From Muricea muricata (Eukaryota > Cnidaria > Anthozoa > Malacalcyonacea > Plexauridae): DNA of 64,000 bases. How positions within the stretch are numbered: the stretch's first letter is position 1; each line of letters begins with the position of its first letter. The position numbers and the translations under genes are program-made. The DNA lies in the NCBI GenBank assembly GCA_963855995.1, contig OY979716.1, positions 45,527,213 to 45,591,212 of the forward strand, given 5' to 3'. Shown here piece after piece: positions 51,845-63,970 of the stretch. The notes below the pieces were generated by a model. That model did no database searches and was not told the DNA's origin. It worked only from the letters and a program-made list of their open reading frames with translations.

Positions 51845-54800
51845 AACCCTGTAGATGTCAGTTGATCCCTGAATAGCATCCGTGCAGCAAAGCTTCCGGA
51901 ATAATGACTTATAACGACGAGTCATGCCAAGTTGCGAGAAGAGCAATTCATTCTTCGGATACCACGAGCCAAGCGCCCCGAGGACAAACGGGAAAATGTC
52001 ACACTTAAACCCGCAGGAGATGAAATGTTCCTTAAGGTGAATGTTATGGTCTGGTAAATTTATGCTCAGCAGCGTACGTCAATTATCAACACATTCTTTT
52101 GATCTTTCACAACAATATCCAGCCGCAAACGCAGCCCCGACTCATGAACAGCCTGATTGGTAGTAATCTCCCCAAAACGGACAGCCTTCACAATACGCTC
52201 AACGATCTTGTTATGGCGATCACAGATCAGAGTCATCTCAGGACGGCAATGGCAGAGTACATGAGGCAACGTCTCGGGATGACAACAATGATGACAGGTG
52301 GGATCCGCATGGGAGAACCGACTCTTGTTGGCATTTAACGGCAACACGCTGAGCCTAGCACTATGAATGAACCGCCAGTCCTTAAATCGAATATTGAGGC
52401 CATTCATGTGCCAGGAGGAACCGTTGCCATACTGGTTCGCAACCATACAACGTGCCACTTTCCCTTGGTCTTTAAGGGACATCAAATCCGCAGCCAATCT
52501 CTGCTGCACCAGGCGATGTAAAAAAGCAGAAACGCCATCAGATCTATCGACCGAGACATGCGGCGGACTCGTTTTGGAGAAGACAAAACCAACACGCTGC
52601 CGACGACAGGCCATACGGACTCGTGACCACAACGAGGAATGGGTTGAATAACTCAAGTGGTCCAAACGGGGATCTTGTGCAGCTGACAGGTATTTGGAGA
52701 TACGTTCAGCGGTGGGTGCTGACTGGGTGGTAGATCGCACAAGTGCTTTCAGCTCCGCCTTTGCGATGGTAGAAACGGTAGTGTCCGGGGAGGAGAGAAT
52801 GCGGAGAGCCTGGACAATAGCTTGTAAATCAGATTCAACCGTAGGATCCTGGAAGGCCAAGCCACCAGCACACTTCCCAGCGAAGATGTAAGTCACCGAC
52901 GCCCGAGTTGGTAGAGAACAAATGTCACGAACCGCTTTAAGAAGAGCCCGATAATCATGCAACGATTTCTTCAGCGGGTTGCCAGCACGAAGCGCATAAG
53001 TGAGACACATCTGGAGAAACGTCCGAATCGCATCCAACTTCTGCCAAGGAGCAAGGAGCGACACACGCAAAACCTCCAGATCACAAATCAAAAGCGGAAC
53101 AATGTTCGGAATGTCATCGATATTGTGTATCAGGCCAATCGGAACCCCAAGATACCGGTAGGATTCCTCGTTCTCCAAAGCAGGGAAGTGTTCACCCTGA
53201 ATAGTAAAGTCCGTAGTCGCCGTTCAAATTGTTGCTCAACCATCCGTCACGAGCGATAACGAGGCACATTTGTCCGGTCGAAAGGACAAACCAAGAATGG
53301 TTGCACCATCAGAGGCTTGGTCAAGGAGATCCTGCAGAGCATGAGCACTCCGAGCAATGATGACGACATCGTCCGCATACGCAAAACAAGAAATGGTGGA
53401 GCCATGATACACGCACGCACCCGACTTCAGTTTCGAAGCTTTCGCTTTAACCATACGGATAATTAACTCGATACAAAGGTTAAACAGGATTGGACTCAAA
53501 GGACAACCCTCTTTAACACCAGCACGGAGAGGGATAGCAGGAGTATCACCTTGCGGGGTACGAATAACTGACGTGGCACCAGTATAGGCATTCAAAATAA
53601 GAGTGACGAGGTCAGGAGGCATACCAATATGCCGCAACACCGAGCGAATCATGGCATGCAGAACACTACCAAAAGCATTCCGAATGTCCAGCCATCCTAA
53701 AAACAACTTCTGTTTACGCCGTCGAGCATCAGCGACGAAGGATTTCAAAAGATACGTATGTTCGTAACATCCCTCCAAGGGACGAGCACTCTTGTGCTCA
53801 TCAGAGAGAACACCCGCATCAATAGACCATCTTGTAAGTCGCTTCGCCATTACACCCATGAAGAGCTTGTAGATGACGGACATTAGGGAGATAGGTCGGA
53901 AATTGCTAACATCAGCATCATCCCCTTTCTTATATATCAAAACAGTCGTAGCGAGCTTCCATGCTGCAGGGACATTTTTTTCACACTGACAACGATTAAA
54001 CAAAACAGCTAAAATCTTTCCACCAGGATCAACCCGCTTTAAATGGGCATATTCACAACAGTCAGCGCCAGGTGCCGTACTCGCAGCTGATTGTGATTTC
54101 GCAGCAATTTCCGCTTTAGAGATGTCATCATACAAAGCAGCCGACGATTCATGATCTTTTGCATTCTTAACATATTTAGGCCTTCACCAAGAACATTAGG
54201 ATTAGCATGTTTCTCGTCAAACACATTGGTAAAATACTGTGTAGCAGCGTCAACTGTCCCAGAGTACTGAACCTGATTGTTACTCAACAACTTACGAGCA
54301 GCCCGCTTCTTTGAATGCCGGTATAGGCATCGATCTTACGAGCGGCCACTGGATCAAAACGTCTCGCAGGGCGACCCATAGCAGGACGACGAGGGGCTGG
54401 TGGAGGGGGCAGACCGGGCAGCCCCAGCTGGGTTAGGATGATGCGCTAGAGGTCGACTTAAGTCAGATGCCAAATTCCGAGACTCAGTTGCAAAGTCTTG
54501 AGAGAAATCAAAAGCGCTGAGAGAAATCATCCCACGACAAATCACTCGAAAATGTCTCAATCCAGCGCTCCCTAAACTGCACGAATCTCTGCTGATCAGC
54601 GCCTTCAACAGGGAGTTGTTGGGAGTCATTAAATACATCTATGTCATCATCATCAACAGCACCCCGATCATCAAAATCACTTTGAGGAGGTGGAGTCACT
54701 CTCGGGTTGAAACGGCCAGGCGGGGGTTTATTGGGTGGACGAGGCAGACGAGGCTGAGCGGATGGGATAGCTGTATCATCATCCAAATCATGTGGATGGG

Positions 54801-56721
54801 AATCAGTTCGAGATGGTAACACAAGAGCAGTGGTTCGGGATGTTCGGGATTGAACGCACTCAAGGTTACACACATCAACCGCGCAGTCCTCATCACCGGA
54901 GTGGTTGGACAACTCAGGAGAAGGTGGAGCAGGCGAACAAGGGTGGAAGCGCGAGTCCTCATCACTCTCTGACTGAGGTCGGTGCGAAGTTTACGTAAGG
55001 CAGAGGCTATCAACTGGGACGAAGTCACACGAGTGTTGCAGACGTCAGGAGCATGAAGTGAAACATTCCGACGCCAAGTAGCCGAAGGTGGAGGGGCAGC
55101 GACATTGTCATGGCGGGCACTGACCACCGACGTAGACACCAAGCAAGCATCAGAATGATTCAGAGACAATGCAGAAAGGTTGAGACGGGGGAACTGAACT
55201 GGTGGGAAAGGTCCGACGTAGGATAGCCAAAGCATTATGCCTGTTCTCTTCAGCTTGAACTCGTTTCTAGTCATCATCAGTATAAAAAACAACCCGACGC
55301 TCATCACGAGTTGTGGAAGGGAGCAACGAGGGAGTCTGGGGGAGAATACACCCAGATGAGGGAAGGGATTGAATGGAAGGGCACTCGTCCTTGGAGCAGT
55401 CAGCATTAATGCAAACATGTTTCATGTTCTCTAAGTCTTTGATACGCACATCAAGGTAACCACCCAGATTACACGAAATATCACTACGATCACAAGGACC
55501 CACACTGGTCATCAAATAATGACGAAGATCATTACGTGCCAGGCCTTTAGTCAACTTGAGCAAGGGTGGAACAGGAGGCATAGCACATGAAGACGCAAGA
55601 GGGTCAGGGGCCACAGAGTGCGAGTCAGAATACGTGGAGGAGAAAGTATTCCCAATTGGAGATTCAGCAACACATTGGCGACCAACAACAGGCGAGGATA
55701 GGTCAGAGGGAGTAGCATTTGACGCTGCAGAGGGCTCAACAACACGACCCATAACACTACAAGGCTGATCCTCATGCAAAACAGGATTACCCGAATCACA
55801 TGGCACGGCGCCATGGATGATACGATGCCGCAAATCATTGTTCGCCAAACGAGAAATCTGTGGGGGAATCTGGCGGCAAACTCGAGGAGGCAGCACCGGA
55901 GTAGCGGTCAACGATGGCGGTGGGGACCCCAACAGCAACATATGCGCAGAGGGAGAGTCACAAGGGGAAACTGATAAGGGAGTAACAGGCTGGGACCATG
56001 GCAACGGAAAGGGACTCGTAGTGGGAGGACGCAGAGGAGGAGGGGAAGGATGACACTGATCCGATGAAGGAACGGAAGGACCAGTGGGGAGGTTAGCGAC
56101 CCCAGGCGGCAGGGAAGCACCATCCAAACACGGCGAGGAGGGAGGGAGAGGAAAAGAGGATATTGGCAAGTCGCTAAGAACACTTGAACCCAACAAAGGG
56201 ATTTGCGAACACGACTGGGAGGGATCAACAAAAATGGGGGGAAGGTGGAGATGGAATATCAACGTCACAGGTGAGGGAGCCAGGTTGAGTAGAGGTGGAT
56301 GGCGAGGACCACAAACATCAGCGACATCTTGCGGGGGAGCCAGGAGGGAGAGGGACGCAGAGGAGGAGGAAACACCACCAGGTGGAAAGTCGGGGACGTT
56401 CTCCTCATCATAAACCTGTCCCGAAGCATCCAAAAACGAGAGAGAGCCATCACTAGGGTCAATCTGGGGGGTAGGAGGGGAAAAGGGTTGGCCAGCACAG
56501 TGATGTAAAACATGGGCACGGATATGAATAGCAATCTCTGCCGGGTCAATGTGAGAGTCGCACCACTGGCAATGGTACGACACACAGAGTTCATGGTAGG
56601 GGTGGATCTTGCGGAAATGGGCAGCAACGAAGTTAATGTTCTTGCACCTCTCGCGCTCAAACGGGCAGAGCGGGCACTTTAGGGGTTGCTGGACTAAGTT
56701 AATAAGGTAAGGAAGGGACAC
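51845..56721 (-). pseudogene. B2 ORF: zinc-finger, RT and restriction-like endonuclease polyprotein
   Basis: The frame opens before 56721 but has no in-frame ATG there (first candidate codon is GTG), so the true start is uncertain. Two C2H2-type fingers (C-P-L-C...H...H; C-Q-W-C...H...H) lead into a long Pro/Ser linker. The RT has G-W-L-D-I-R-N-A-F, GVKEGCPLSPILFN (Q to E) and FAYADDVVIIA. A complete CCHC follows (C-H-H-C-C-H-P-E-T-L-P-H-V-L-C-H-C), then L-D-I-V-V-K-D...I-I-D-V of the endonuclease core. After D-V the P-F-E/K part is lost by deletion or frameshift near 52066. The C-terminal R-R-Y-K-S-L-F block resumes in another frame. Stops include 55267, about 53237 and 53224. Confidence 0.85.
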
Positions 56722-57237
56722 GCTGATGGGGGAGTGGAGTCGTCCATACTTTTGCCGTCATGGAATAGCCGCCGGTGCTTGGCCAAGGTTCCACGGGTCT
56801 TAAACGAATGGGAGTACAGGATACAGGTGGGCATCATCCGAATGGAACAGAAACACCCAGGGAATAATGTACAACCAAAAACCAGTCGAAAACTGTCAAA
56901 AAAATGGAGAAAAACAAATTCCGATCAGCGGTACAGCATAGAAAAGTACAGTCAAATTCTGAAGGGGTGAGCCAATCCACGTACCACTGAGCTCTATTAA
57001 TATATCTGGAGATCGGGCTCTAGTATATTTCCTATCAAGAAAGTGTTGGCAAAAACATGGCGATTTGTGACGCGTTTTACGTCACAATCTTCCTATTTTC
57101 ATGGCGAACACCACTGGCCTAATAGTACTAACGTGGAAAAACCCGATCTTCAACCCCCCCTTTTACTTTCCTATCTTCTTGAAAGTAGAAATATAAATTT
57201 TCGCTGCATTGAAAACATCTATTTGTTTCTTAAAAAA

Positions 57238-58135
57238 ATGCCATCTTTTTGTTCAGTTCCTGGGTGCAGGAATAGTGGAGGAAACGACGCATCGTCGCAC
57301 GGGTAAGGAGTTGTATGATTTTGTTTTTGTTAACCAATTTAGCCTGCATCTGTATCAGTGATCTGTACCATTGATCTGTACCTTTGCTATGGACTTTGAG
57401 TTCCATGCAGTTTGCAGAGCATGCCGAGGCGTGCTCTGACCAAGCGATTAGCTTTATTTGCATTATTCCATACAGGTCATTTCACAGTTAATTTGTCCCA
57501 TTACTTTAAACGAAAACACGCCTAAATTCAAAATTATTAGGTCACGATTTGTTGTTGACGTTTTTTCACTTTTTTGTTTCGCATGTTCAAATGACAATAT
57601 AAACGTGCACGTGTGTGTACTGTATCCAGCCATTCAGTGGCCAATGGTTTGTGGAAGAAGTTAAAGGAACAACAGCCATACTTTAAGCCATACTTTAATT
57701 TTCTTTTAAATGAATTACAAAACATTTTTACAAATCACAGATCTTCTGCAGTTTCAATAGACATAGTTAAATTAATCAATATTTTAACAAAGCAGACCTA
57801 TATGTAATTTTTAGTAAATAGAAATATAAAGCAATAAGTAATTAAGGATTCTTTTTCTTTGTCTGAGATAAAACAATGCAAATTTTTTTCTGTCCTTCAA
57901 AATATTCTTTGTTTAATTTGAAGATTTCCAGATGTGAAGAAATTCCCTGGGCTGCACAGCCAATGGGTTGACAACATAGGCAAGCTGATGCCAGTAGCCT
58001 TTTGTTCCTACAAAAAGTAGTCGTGTGTGTTCAAAGCATTTTGGTGTAGAAATGTTTGAGAAGTCCGGTTACAGCGAGAGAGCAGCACTGAAGCCATACG
58101 CTGTGCCAACAATCTTTAATGAATGCTCTGATCAG
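57238..58135 (+). pseudogene. THAP domain coding region in two exons, one frameshift
   Basis: Exon 1 (57238-57302) encodes M-P-S-F-C-S-V-P-G-C-R-N-S-G-G, the start of a THAP domain with its first two Cys, and ends at donor GTAAGG. Exon 2 begins after AAG at 57924, in phase, with F-P-D-V-K-K-F-P-G-L-H-S-Q-W. A 1-bp shift near 58005-58015 leads into P-T-K-S-S-R-V-C-S-K-H-F and ends A-V-P-T-I-F, all THAP hallmarks. It ends at donor GTCAGT (58136). A possible acceptor at 58865 would give a stop after four codons. THAP domains bind DNA, in P elements the transposon ends. Confidence 0.82.
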
Positions 58136-60063
58136 GTCAGTTGTGTGATTTATAGTTTAGAGTTTAATTAATATTTGGACTCTGTTTAATTACATAGGGT
58201 ATCAAGATGGTATTTAAAATACTTAATCATAGAATTACAGCTGTAATATTTTTTAAAATATTGTCTAAAATGAATGTGCATGCATAGGCTGGATAAATGC
58301 CTTTTCTGGCAGTCTTGCTTCAATACTTTATGCTATTAGTGACCTTAAGTTTATCAATAACCATAAGTCATGAAAAAAGCAAACTATAGGTATCCCTAAG
58401 GTATATTGATAATACTTTTGAAGAGCACGCTCCCAGCTAAATGATCCATTCCAGTTATTAATGAATCAAAACTGCTACATAACATCACAAACTGTAGCTC
58501 CCATTTTACATGTCATGTTGGTTTAAGTGGTCTTTACAGGCAGGTGTGTACAGAGGTTAACATAACTGTAGCAAACCCACCTCATAACAATTCCCCTTAC
58601 TCTCCTAAAGTTGAAAAAATAATTCTTAATTATGCAGCGCAAGAGTAGTCTTAATTGAAAATAACAGCAAATGTAGTAAAATATTCAACTCATTACCATA
58701 TGAGGACAATAACTTTATAGAGTTTTTATAATGCTTTCTTTAAAAGTCATTTATAATGCTTTTGACCAGGGTGATTTGACTAATTTTAATTTGACTGTAG
58801 TACTGTACATATTTGTGCATATGGACCTCTGTATCAGTTATTCATATTGTATGTTTCTTTTTCAGAATTGTAACATGTAAGCTGGGTGCACCAGAAGAGA
58901 CGGGCATTAAAATCAAGTTCCCAAAATGAAGGAAAGAGGCCAAAAAATTAAAATGTTCATGTTAATATGACATTTTTAAAATAGATTAAATGTGTTGTGT
59001 GAATGTTGTGTGTTTAATAACAAATTAAGGCACAATAAAATCAATCCTCATTTGAGGTTTCTTATCCATAAAAAACATCATCAACCACCAATATTTAATC
59101 AAGCAGTCAGAATGTTTTCTATGATGAATAAAATAACCATCAAATTGTGTCCAAGGCATATGCCATGTCACCAGGCTGATTTTTTTGCAGGCTGTTTCTT
59201 TTCAAATAAACAGTGAACAATACAAGCTTTTTCAACCAGACCAAAAAAGCTTATACACATAACTACATTATAGTAATTTATAGTACATTTTTTGCACAAT
59301 CCCAACCCAATGTGGCCATGAAACCTGAAATGAAAGACTTTCTATTATGCAATTTAGTTATGTTATTATGTAAAGTATTTTTGTAATTGAATATTTTCCA
59401 AATTAGTGTTGTTTAAATTCTTTTTGTTTATTTACATTATTGGCGCTCCCTAGTAGGTGCTTTTCAGTGACAAAATTACATAATAAAATGACTAAATTAT
59501 CTTTATGATTTTTTACAATGTTATATTTTTGAATGGGTTATCGTTGGGGTGGGTATAGTTCATTTGAACATTCATATCATTTGACCTGCCATATAAATCT
59601 AACTGCTGGAAAATTATATGCTTAATTAGTTCAGCTAGTATAAATACTAGAATTATTGTTAATATTGTAGTCTTTCCTGATTTGATTTCTTGTCATGGTG
59701 AACGTCAACAAAGTTGAGGCCTAAAAATGAAACCAAACAGTTGTAAGTTAAACATTTTGTTCCAATATGATAAGCAAAAGTCCTGTAATGCTGTATGTTT
59801 ATTTCATTTAATTTATTGCCACTGAGTACAAAAACAACATATGTTAAGTAGGTCAAATTATCTCGCTCAACTCTTAATATATAATACTGCAAATTTATAA
59901 GCATATATTTTGTCAAATGAGATGACACTGAATGAAATTATGAAACACAAGCATTAATATTCCTTCTGGTTTGATAAAATTTAACGACTTCGCCATCCTA
60001 CACAATCTTGCATAAAGTGATAAACAAGTTATGAACACTGGAGTAGTGGCTCACCTGTTCACA

Positions 60064-60192
60064 AGGGTGCATTTGAAGTCCCGTACGCCGAAGATCATCG
60101 GCGTGGGGTTTCAAAAATCATAATGTAATCTATAATAAAAGTCGGCGTACAATCATGAATCTTCGGCGTGAACTTTACACAGAATGCACCCT
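60064..60192. repeat. Small fold-back inside the P-like transposon
   Basis: Arms AGGGTGCATT...ACGCCGAAGAT and the inverted ATCTTCGGCGT...AATGCACCCT flank about 50 bp. No clear duplicated flank is seen, so it may be a degenerate MITE or an internal structure of the host transposon. Confidence 0.55.
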
Positions 60193-61353
60193 GGCTCATT
60201 CAGTCATTCGAAGAGTTCCACAATAGTCGTTTAAAGTTTGTCGTACGTGTTTTTCCCCATCATTACAACTGTTTCTCACAGGTTCAGTTACTTTGTGTGA
60301 TACGTTGTTCCAGCTTCTTGACTTTTCTCCAAATACAGTCATAGAAAACCATTGCAGTACAAACTGTATAAAGATTCGATCTTTGTTTTCTCTTAAATTT
60401 CAGGGGGGATGGATATTTGCGCCCACGTTCTCTTCAGCCGAGGTCAGTGGAAGATAGCATTAAAATAGGAAGATTGTGACGTCAAATCCGCCATGTTTTT
60501 GCCAACACTCTGAGGTTGAGAGCCCGATCTCCAGATATATTAATAGAGCTCAGTGCCACGTACCCACAGAAAAAACCAGGTGAGAAGAGACAATAATAGC
60601 AGAGAAAACCGCCAAAAAGCCAGGATGCACAATCCAATCAAGTGGAAACACCACAGACTTCCAGTACAATAATATAGTAAAATATATACAATCGTAAATG
60701 CCCCAAAAAGGCACAAAACGCTGTCCAGATACTACAAAGGCAGCAGCAGTAGATAAAAATCAACAAAACGAGAATAGATAAGTATAAATATGTACAATAG
60801 CGCCGTCCAGAACACCAGAAACGAACGCCGAAATTCAAAGTCTTGTTGCCAGGCAACACGCAGAAAACCAACGGTTTTCTACAAAATCGTCAATAACTCT
60901 CGAATGGAGAGTCCAACAAGCACCAAACTTCACCAGTAGCAAGATATAAATAAGAGGCTACCACAAGCCAAAAATAAGATGACAGGCACACGTAGTTTCA
61001 CCAAAAACCGGCCCCAAAAATGGCCGCCGAATTTCGCCGATCGGCGTGAAATTCAAACACGAATAACACTTGTAAAATCACATGGTTGGTCTCCAAATCA
61101 AAAACGCAATAAAATGTCAGTAAAATACAGCCAAAATAAGAATAAAGTCCACATAAAACCAGCAAGAACCAAAAATATAACAACCAAAATATGGTGACCA
61201 GGAGCGATGATATAACCAAATAAAGCGAGCCAAAAATCTCAGAAATAAACGGAGCCAACCAAAAATAAATATCACAGAAAAGATCTCGGTACTCTTAGGA
61301 GCAACTTGATGTATTGTGGGCCTGTATTGATCAAGTGTAGCACTGAAACAGCA

Positions 61354-61388
61354 ATTAAGCTGATAAGAACAGATACTACACTTGATCT
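61354..61388 (-). ncRNA. U2 snRNA nt 24-58 between C2 and B2
   Basis: It reads AGATCAAGTGTAGTA then TCTGTTCTTATCAGCTTAAT, identical to U2 nt 24-58. Nt 39-58 repeat those at the start of 51321-51164 and form the B2 target duplication. Upstream U2 sequence is replaced by the C2 3' end. Confidence 0.92.
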
Positions 61389-61400
61389 GGTTTTGAGTTA

Positions 61401-62045
61401 GGCCACTATTTGTTGTATATTAGTTTCTCATCCGGGACTTCACCTAAAGTTGATGCAGGCAGGCGGCCATTACCATTATGGCCTTATTGGCCGACTTTCC
61501 CCTTTCCACAAAAACTATTTTGGGAAAGTGCACATTATAGCATTTTATATAGTGCGTTTCGAAAAATACAGGAATCGTTGTGTTTGTTTTATAGAGCTGC
61601 AACTTTCTGAATGTTTTCACGCGATTTTGATGTGCTCCACGCCAACATAACAAAGTTCAAGGTGTATTGTGAGTTTTATAACATGTACCTCTATAAACAC
61701 CACAGTACAGGCAAATTTCACCTCCGTCACAAATTTCACATACGGCCCAAACAACGAAATTACATCTGTCACACGCATTCTCCCCAGGACTTCCGGTAGA
61801 ACTTAGCTGGCTTTGAATATTAAAGCGTACAACTGTAATGCGGGAAAACTGACAGTTTTTTTAACAATAACAATTGGTTTGGGAACGTTTCTAATTGTCC
61901 TTCTTTCAATATTTCACTTTGAAGACATCCAAAAATTTAAAATAATGGTCAAAAATGGCAATAAGGGCAATAATGGTGAAAAAGACCATTTTCTTAAAAT
62001 GCATGCGGGCGGGGATCAGAAACTAATATACAACAAATAGTGGCC
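61401..62045. mobile_element. Harbinger-like MITE with TTA duplication
   Basis: The element is 645 bp. The 28-bp perfect terminal inverted repeat starts GGCCACTATTTGTTGTATAT. TTA lies on both sides (61398-61400; 62046-62048). The 3-bp TWA duplication and GGCC ends fit PIF/Harbinger. No transposase ORF. The equivalent place in the C1 3' UTR (near 30295) is uninterrupted. Confidence 0.82.
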
Positions 62046-62714
62046 TTATATGACGAAGGGCTTGATGACTCTGACAGTGCAATGGAGCCTGGACCCCATA
62101 CTATCGCCGTACCCAAGGAGGCCACTACCCAGCAATGCAGACCTTCAGGGGGTATGATCCCTTCTCCTGTGCCATGATGACTACCATGAGTGGCCCGACA
62201 TTTGGACGTGAAGCGCCCGCCTGTCAGGGGTCCCTCACCTATGATGGTGGATGGTGGAACGACATGATAATTGGCTAGAATGCGCCGTCAAATGCACCCT
62301 CGAATGGGTTCCGAACACCGAAAAAAATTGTTAACCTGACGTGACCACTGCAGCGAGCCACCAGTCAAAAATTAACCTAAGAACCCCAAACCCCCGACCT
62401 CCCGGGACTATGGCAGTACAACCAATGAAGGCGACCCCCACATCCCAGGGACCGAGAGTCCAGGGCCAATAGGCTCAGCTACACGCTGAGACAAACAAAA
62501 AACTCAGCTACAAACACCTGCTGAGACGAGATGGTGCAATTGAAATGACATGGAATCGAAAAAACAGAGCCGCCAACCGGAACAGATAGTACACTCAGAA
62601 TAATAACTCTGCTGGCCGCGAGGAGGCCACAGGTCACGCTGAAAACCTAATGCATGCTAAATTTATCTAGAGCATGCAAGACAGAAAGACGAAAAACGTA
62701 AAACCCTAATAAGG
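62046..62714 (-). other. C2 3' UTR
   Basis: Homologous to the C1 3' UTR. ATTGCAC (plus 62077-62083) lies between CTC and GAG near the 3' end, and one CAGTACAACC...AAGGCGACCCC motif lies at 62414-62440. No gene. Confidence 0.72.
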
Positions 62715-63970
62715 TCAAGTACTATGGTATGCGATAATAAAACATACAAGACAAAAGGACAATGGACAGCGCAGGACAAAAAGACACACAAACACACAAA
62801 AACAGGACAACACCAAGACGGAAATAACATGAAAACGATATAAATCATGATAACACATCCTGATGTTCTCCACTGACATGTAACCAAGGAGGCCACCGGG
62901 CAGCCACGACTCAATGAACAGGTCGCGTGGGCAGTGCCGCTGCTGGATTTTCACCACAAAGCGCAAAGACGATATTACGGATGCCAGAATCGCCGAGTAG
63001 AGCACCGGTGTCCGATCGAAGCGAACTCTGTTCCGGCCAATCCACAGACGATGCCTAATAATGCCAAGCAAACAGGGAATAACGGGAGGGATCGACATGG
63101 ACCGGCCATAACCAACTAGGAGCTGGGAAGGAGACGGTTGGGTAGTCAACGAGACAGCACGCTTAACAAGAGACTGGTACAAAGCGAAAATCTGCCGCCC
63201 CACTGGGCACTGGGTAAATAAATGCACTAACAATTCAGCAGCACCACAGTGATACAACGGGTCGACCGTTATCCCAAAACGGACCAAGCGATCAGCGGTG
63301 TGAAGAATCCCGTGCACGATCAACCAATTAGTATCTCGGACGGGTCTGATGAAGCGCCATAGATGGAGGTTCGACCAAACCATCGACCATTCGACGTCCA
63401 GACCCCACGAACGATATCTGGAGACACATCAGTGTTCAATACGGTCCATTCGTGAAAATTGATCATACAAAAAACGAACAGACAGCGATAAAATTGGGTG
63501 TGAAGATACGTCGGATTGGCCAACGTGGATGATGCCGTGTTCCAGCCGTCGTGAAAGCGCAAGCCACGAAACCATAACCGATCGATAAAAAGAAGGCAAC
63601 AGATTGAGCGCGGTTTGAGACGGAGCAGCAAGAAGTACCTGTTCCAGGGAACGTCCCGCGAACGCAACACGTAATGAATGGCGAAAGAAGAAAGTGGATG
63701 GGTGATCCACATTTTCAACCAACCGACGCACCCACATAACATGTAGCGCAGAAATTTTGTGGTGAAGATTGACCACATTAAGGCCACCTCGGTTAATACG
63801 TTGCGTGACAGAGGAGCGCGCCAAACGCTCGCGTCGCTGCTGCCACACAAAAGAAAAAACCCACGAATTGATGGTCTGCTGGAGATGGCACGGCAGTACA
63901 AGGAAAGACGCCAGGTACCAAAAAAAGACTCAGTCCAAAGGCCCACCGAGGCCCGGCCATGGTAGGACAA
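62715..63970 (-). pseudogene. C2 ORF2: C-terminal part of the RT protein, broken
   Basis: The post-RT (thumb and C-terminal) region aligns with C1 ORF2: F-S-F-V-W...R-R-E-R-L-A-R-S-S, then G-G-L-N-V-V-N-L, and H-V-M-W-V-R-R-L. Then come V-H-G-I-L-H-T-A-D-R-L and a Cys/His cluster Y-H-C-G-A-A-E...H-L-F-T-Q-C, ending near W-L-P-G-G-L-L-G. One in-frame stop lies at 63429 and a homopolymer frameshift near 63900. The RT catalytic part would be to the right of the window. Confidence 0.8.

Larger units (their letters stand above)
56985..60555 (+). mobile_element. P-element-like DNA transposon with 8-bp target duplication
   Basis: A 37-bp perfect terminal inverted repeat starts CACTGAGCTCTATTAATATA; partial similarity extends inwards about 100 bp. 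The duplication CCACGTAC lies at 56977-56984 and 60556-60563. An 8-bp duplication and a THAP domain together fit the P superfamily; hAT shares the 8-bp duplication but not the THAP domain. The 3.57 kb contain a decayed THAP coding region but no transposase core that I can recognise, so it is non-autonomous. From 58140 to 60000 I see no gene. It sits in the B2 5' UTR and so is younger than B2. Confidence 0.88.
51322..61353 (-). mobile_element. B2: R2/NeSL-like retrotransposon in U2, carrying a nested DNA transposon
   Basis: The 3' side is followed by U2 nt 39; the 5' side follows U2 nt 58. U2 nt 39-58 is thus present on both sides as a 20-bp duplication. Net length is about 6.45 kb without the nested transposon (56985-60555) and its 8-bp duplication. 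The 5' UTR lies at 56722-56984 and 60564-61353 and holds nothing else that I recognise. It is diverged from B1 but has the same domain order. Confidence 0.88.

Noticed and set aside
58990-59930. Small ORFs in the P-like transposon (58992-59216 plus; 59659-59928 minus)
   Set aside because: Short, A+T-driven frames with no similarity that I recognise to a P transposase or any domain.
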